Assembly: GCA_007922305.1 (NCBI GenBank)
Contig: ML677328.1
Coordinates: 5,974,540 to 6,038,539, forward strand
Length of the DNA: 64,000 nt
Source: Dermatemys mawii
Lineage: Eukaryota; Chordata; Testudines; Dermatemydidae
Direction: 5' to 3'
The first letter of the stretch is position 1. Each line of letters starts with the position of its first letter. The translations under genes were made by a program, and so were the position numbers. Shown piece by piece: positions 61,079 to 64,000 of the stretch. A model generated the notes under the pieces. The model was not told the origin of the DNA. It worked only from the letters and a program-made list of their open reading frames with translations, and did no database searches.

Positions 61079-61562
61079 CAACATTTCTGAAGCTGGAGAG
61101 CCTGACTCAAAAGGACATCTCAAGGCTGTTATGGGGAGGGGTGTGTGCAAGATGGTCTGGTACTGACACACTTTCTTCTGTGCCGCTGCTGGCGGCGCTG
61201 CCTTCAGAGTTGGGCGTCCGAAGAGCAGCAGCTGCTGGTCGGGCACCCAGCTCTAAAGGCAGCGCCATCACTACCAGCAGCACAGAAGTAAAGGTGGCAT
61301 GATATAGTATTGCTCTACCCCCACTTCCAGTTGCCCCTCCTCCCAGCAGTGCCTCTATTTCGGGACTTGAAATATGGTAACACTACTTTCCACTTTTTGA
61401 AAGGCTTCATCGCTTTTGACAGCAAGGATAATGATTACATGCTCCATTTAGTGGCCCTATGAGTATCTATGGTAGCTTGCTACCACTTTCTGGGGGGTTG
61501 GGTTGTCAGATCCTGAAATGTTTCCAAAGGAGGGCCCAGCAAAACAAGTTTGAGAACCCCTG
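61079..61562. mobile_element. hAT-like element with internal palindrome
   Basis: Left end CAACATTTCTGAAGCTGGAG; right end reversed CAGGGGTTCTCAAACTTG. Interior palindrome 61174-61289 (CTTCTGTGCC...CAGAAG) is related to that in 27724-28341, same orientation. Flanks CCTTAGAT and CCTAGATC suggest a decayed target duplication. No transposase. Confidence 0.65.
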
Positions 61563-63844
61563 TCCTAGATCATTTCTAAATCATTTTATTTTAATTTTAT
61601 TTACTTTTTGATTGGAGGAAGAACTTGACGACAAGACACTGTTTTATAGAAAGGAAAAAAAAACCCAAACCCCAGGTTGTCCTTTGAATAATGATTTCAT
61701 TCAAATGCTGAACTAATTTCTCCCCCAGCATTCTTTGTTCCTTTGTTTACCAGGATCATAACCTGAATTCTGAGATTTTTGCATTAGTAAAAGGCCATAA
61801 GGTGCACAAGGGCTTCATTCGTTATTCATGTATTTTTAATGCTAAGTGTCAGCTCCCCCGAGATGACGAAATGTATAAATACTGCTATGTAAATAGCTGA
61901 TAATGATAAAAGAAGTTCCTGGGTCATTAATCACTGCCTGCTTTTGTATTGCTTTGTTATACCTGTCTGTGTGATGGTTTTGTGCTGAGAATTTGCAGCT
62001 GAAATACATCAAGCCTATTGCTTTCTACAGCTATATACCGAACTTTCTCGAGCATATACATAAGTTTACACATACATTGTGTGGTATGTATAAATATATA
62101 TTAATATGTATATATAGTACTCATAATGGCCATATAATGACAGATGCTTATTATAATAAATATGCTAACTCGTGCACATGTATGTATGAATGTAGGTTAT
62201 TGAAAGATTTTCTGTAATCATAACCAGATTTACAAATGCCATCTATGTAGCAAGAAGAGTTCAAAGCCTGACACTAACTGATTAGCAGCACTGCCAGTGA
62301 TATCTAAGCAGCATGGATTGTGTGTTGTGTACAGAAGAACAACGTTAACAGCTTTACTTAGAAACAAGCCACATAACACGTGCGCACACACTGCGTTAGT
62401 GTGGGAGATGTTTGTGTTTCTCAGAGTGTTGACATCATTGTGGCTGGAAAAGTCCATTTTCATCTCCAATGCTGTTCAGTATCATGTCTTCCTGGACATA
62501 ACAGTTTATTACGTTTGTTACTGGAGTGGTGGGAATACTCTCTCTAGCTATGGGAAGTTTAGCAAAGCAGTGGACTGCAGAGTGGAATGGAGACTAGCAT
62601 ACCGGGGTCTGATTATAAACACCGGGTTTGTTTATAAATCAGCTGGAAACTTGATCTAGAGAATTATGATTTTGTCAGAGCTGAACCCCTTTGGAAACAA
62701 TAATTATTTTATCATAGTATGATTTCTTATTCTTTAAAGTTGGGAAAAGGGACTTCTGTATCAACCAGGCTGAAGATCTCCAGAAGCCAAGATGCCCTTA
62801 TGCCTATATTCCCTTTGGTCCATGTGGTCTAAATGGAATTTTCCATTGGTTTATTAAGCCCTGAGGTGAAAATAAGTGATTCAAAACTGCCTTGTAGCAA
62901 ATACTGAAGCTGTCTGAATGCCGTTGTGAGTTTCAGAGTAGAAGGCTTGGGCAACAGGAGATGGCTGAATTCAATTAGACACCATTCAGTGGATTTTTAA
63001 AATGTTTATTTAAGCATTTGGAACTCTATCCAGTAAAGTTCACCTGAATAAATAAGACTGTGCAAAGGATCACAAGAACAGTTGAGTAAAATGGAGGGAA
63101 AATCCTTTATAACATGCAGGATAATGAATGGAAGAGAGAGAAATTTACGGAGTATAAATCACTGGAGAGATTGTGTTGATGTTAGGATGTCGGAATGCAA
63201 GATTGGTTTGTAATTTGGTAGTTAATCCCTCACTTCCTCCCCAGCACTCAGTTATTTATTCAGAATGTACTACAAAGGGCTCAGTGTTGGCAGTGTTGTG
63301 TCTTCTGGAGTCAGATCTGAAGAGTCTTTCTGGGTGTATCGCTGAACCAATGATAACATATTTGGTTTTACAAGGGCAGGCAACAGTTGACAGAGACTTG
63401 TGAACAAGTGCCTCCTGGCCTCCTATCCACAGAGTGATATTAGCATCGTCTGCTTTCTTCAGCAGAGGATGCGCACTTCAACCACAGTTTGTGGAAAATA
63501 AAGAGTCTTTGGAAGGGAAAAAGTAGGTTGGCCTCAGAATGAAGGATTATGAATGAGGTCTTGCAATGCATTTTGATCTGGCAAGGCCATGTGTGACAGA
63601 TTCTACCACAGAGATTAAGGGAGAAGCATGGAAGATAACCCAAATTTGTGTTGTGGGGCTTGGTTCAAAGCCACCACTTTGCACTGCCATGCATGAGGCT
63701 GGGGTTTGATGTCTGGGTCCTCATCCTTTGCTCTGCAGAATGACAGGGACAGGGGATGCTTTTGTTATGGCAGCTCTTTTGGCTGATGGAGGGGCAACGC
63801 TGATGGGCTGCAAAAAGCGGATTATAAAATCTTGGAGACAGGAG

Positions 63845-63950
63845 CCTTCTTTTTGTTATGTGTTTGTACAGTGCCTAGCACAGTGGGCCTGGATGCATGA
63901 TTGGGGCCACCTAGCACTACCACAATACTAATAAATAATAATAATTAATA
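63845..63950 (+). repeat. Dispersed repeat end with AAT-rich tail
   Basis: GTTTGTACAGTGCCTAGCAC, CATGATTGGGGCCACCTAG and an AATAATAAT tail; related to 32540-32655. Exact family not assigned. Confidence 0.6.
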
Positions 63951-64000
63951 AGGGATCCAGTCTACAACTAGAAGGATAGTGGTTGTTTTGGAGGATCTTG

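Larger units (their letters stand above)
1..64000 (+). other. UNC5C: UNC5C gene, internal portion (both ends outside window)
   Basis: UNC5C is a single-pass netrin-1 receptor that mediates axon repulsion (with or without DCC) and acts as a dependence receptor. Its order is Ig1, Ig2, TSP1-1, TSP1-2, transmembrane segment, cytoplasmic linker, ZU5, UPA, death domain. Eight constitutive exons on the + strand, all bounded by AG/GT, join in frame to 514 codons running from mid Ig2 into early UPA. Assignment to UNC5C rather than UNC5A, B or D rests on close agreement with remembered mammalian UNC5C across every exon, for example the stalk/TM stretch [20 protein letters not shown] and the ZU5 stretch [18 protein letters not shown]. 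Signal peptide, Ig1, first half of Ig2 and the C-terminal UPA/death exons were not found and presumably lie outside. Exon numbering is not claimed. Confidence 0.95.
60974..64000 (+). other. UNC5C: Intron after the UPA-start exon (3' end outside window)
   Basis: Intron sequence beginning with a gtaaat donor. It contains a hAT-like element (61079-61562), an AT-rich stretch with short TATA-type repeats (about 62080-62165) and a dispersed repeat with AAT-rich tail (63845-63950). No further exon was seen. Confidence 0.85.

Overview
This is a vertebrate genomic window covering the middle of one large multi-exon gene on the + strand. Conceptual translation of nine short blocks bounded by GT/AG splice sites gives UNC5C, a netrin receptor of the UNC5 family. 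The family was recognised from memory of UNC5 proteins, not from a search. Both gene ends lie outside the window. Missing on the left are the signal peptide, Ig1 and first half of Ig2. Missing on the right are the rest of the UPA region and the death domain. The eight constitutive exons total 1542 nt (514 codons) with continuous phase: second half of Ig2 (17047-17227), TSP1-1 (19265-19432), TSP1-2 (21431-21595), transmembrane exon (39040-39231), cytoplasmic linker (40529-40873), ZU5 start (43414-43501), ZU5 middle (57127-57295), ZU5 end/UPA start (60740-60973).

The most interesting find is a 57-nt cassette exon at 37244-37300, 1.7 kb before the transmembrane exon. It has a long pyrimidine tract, an AG acceptor, a strong gtaagt donor and phase 1-1, so it would insert 19 residues into the extracellular stalk between TSP1-2 and the membrane without shifting frame. 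No long ORF reveals it.

About 97% of the window is intron. The introns carry dispersed repeats typical of turtles: a tRNA-derived SINE with a CR1-type 3' tail (18336-18518; a second at 52985-53157), CR1-like fragments, MIR/CORE-SINE relics, and many non-autonomous DNA transposons with terminal inverted repeats, several with readable target-site duplications (12115-13083, 16362-16696, 17448-17578, 27116-27377). A solo retroviral-type LTR (47576-48658, minus strand) lies inside an older GC-rich element containing a ~105-110 bp tandem array. The SINE type and the MITE families suggest a turtle (Testudines), probably a cryptodire; a crocodilian is less likely. This is inference from remembered repeat families.

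Layout: 1-17046 intron with MITEs and two inverted hAT copies; 17047-21595 three extracellular exons; 21596-39039 long intron holding the cassette exon; 39040-43501 transmembrane, linker and first ZU5 exon; 43502-57126 long intron with the GC-rich array, LTR and CR1 relics; 57127-60973 two ZU5/UPA exons; 60974-64000 partial intron. No RNA gene, CpG-island promoter, CRISPR array or second protein-coding gene was found.
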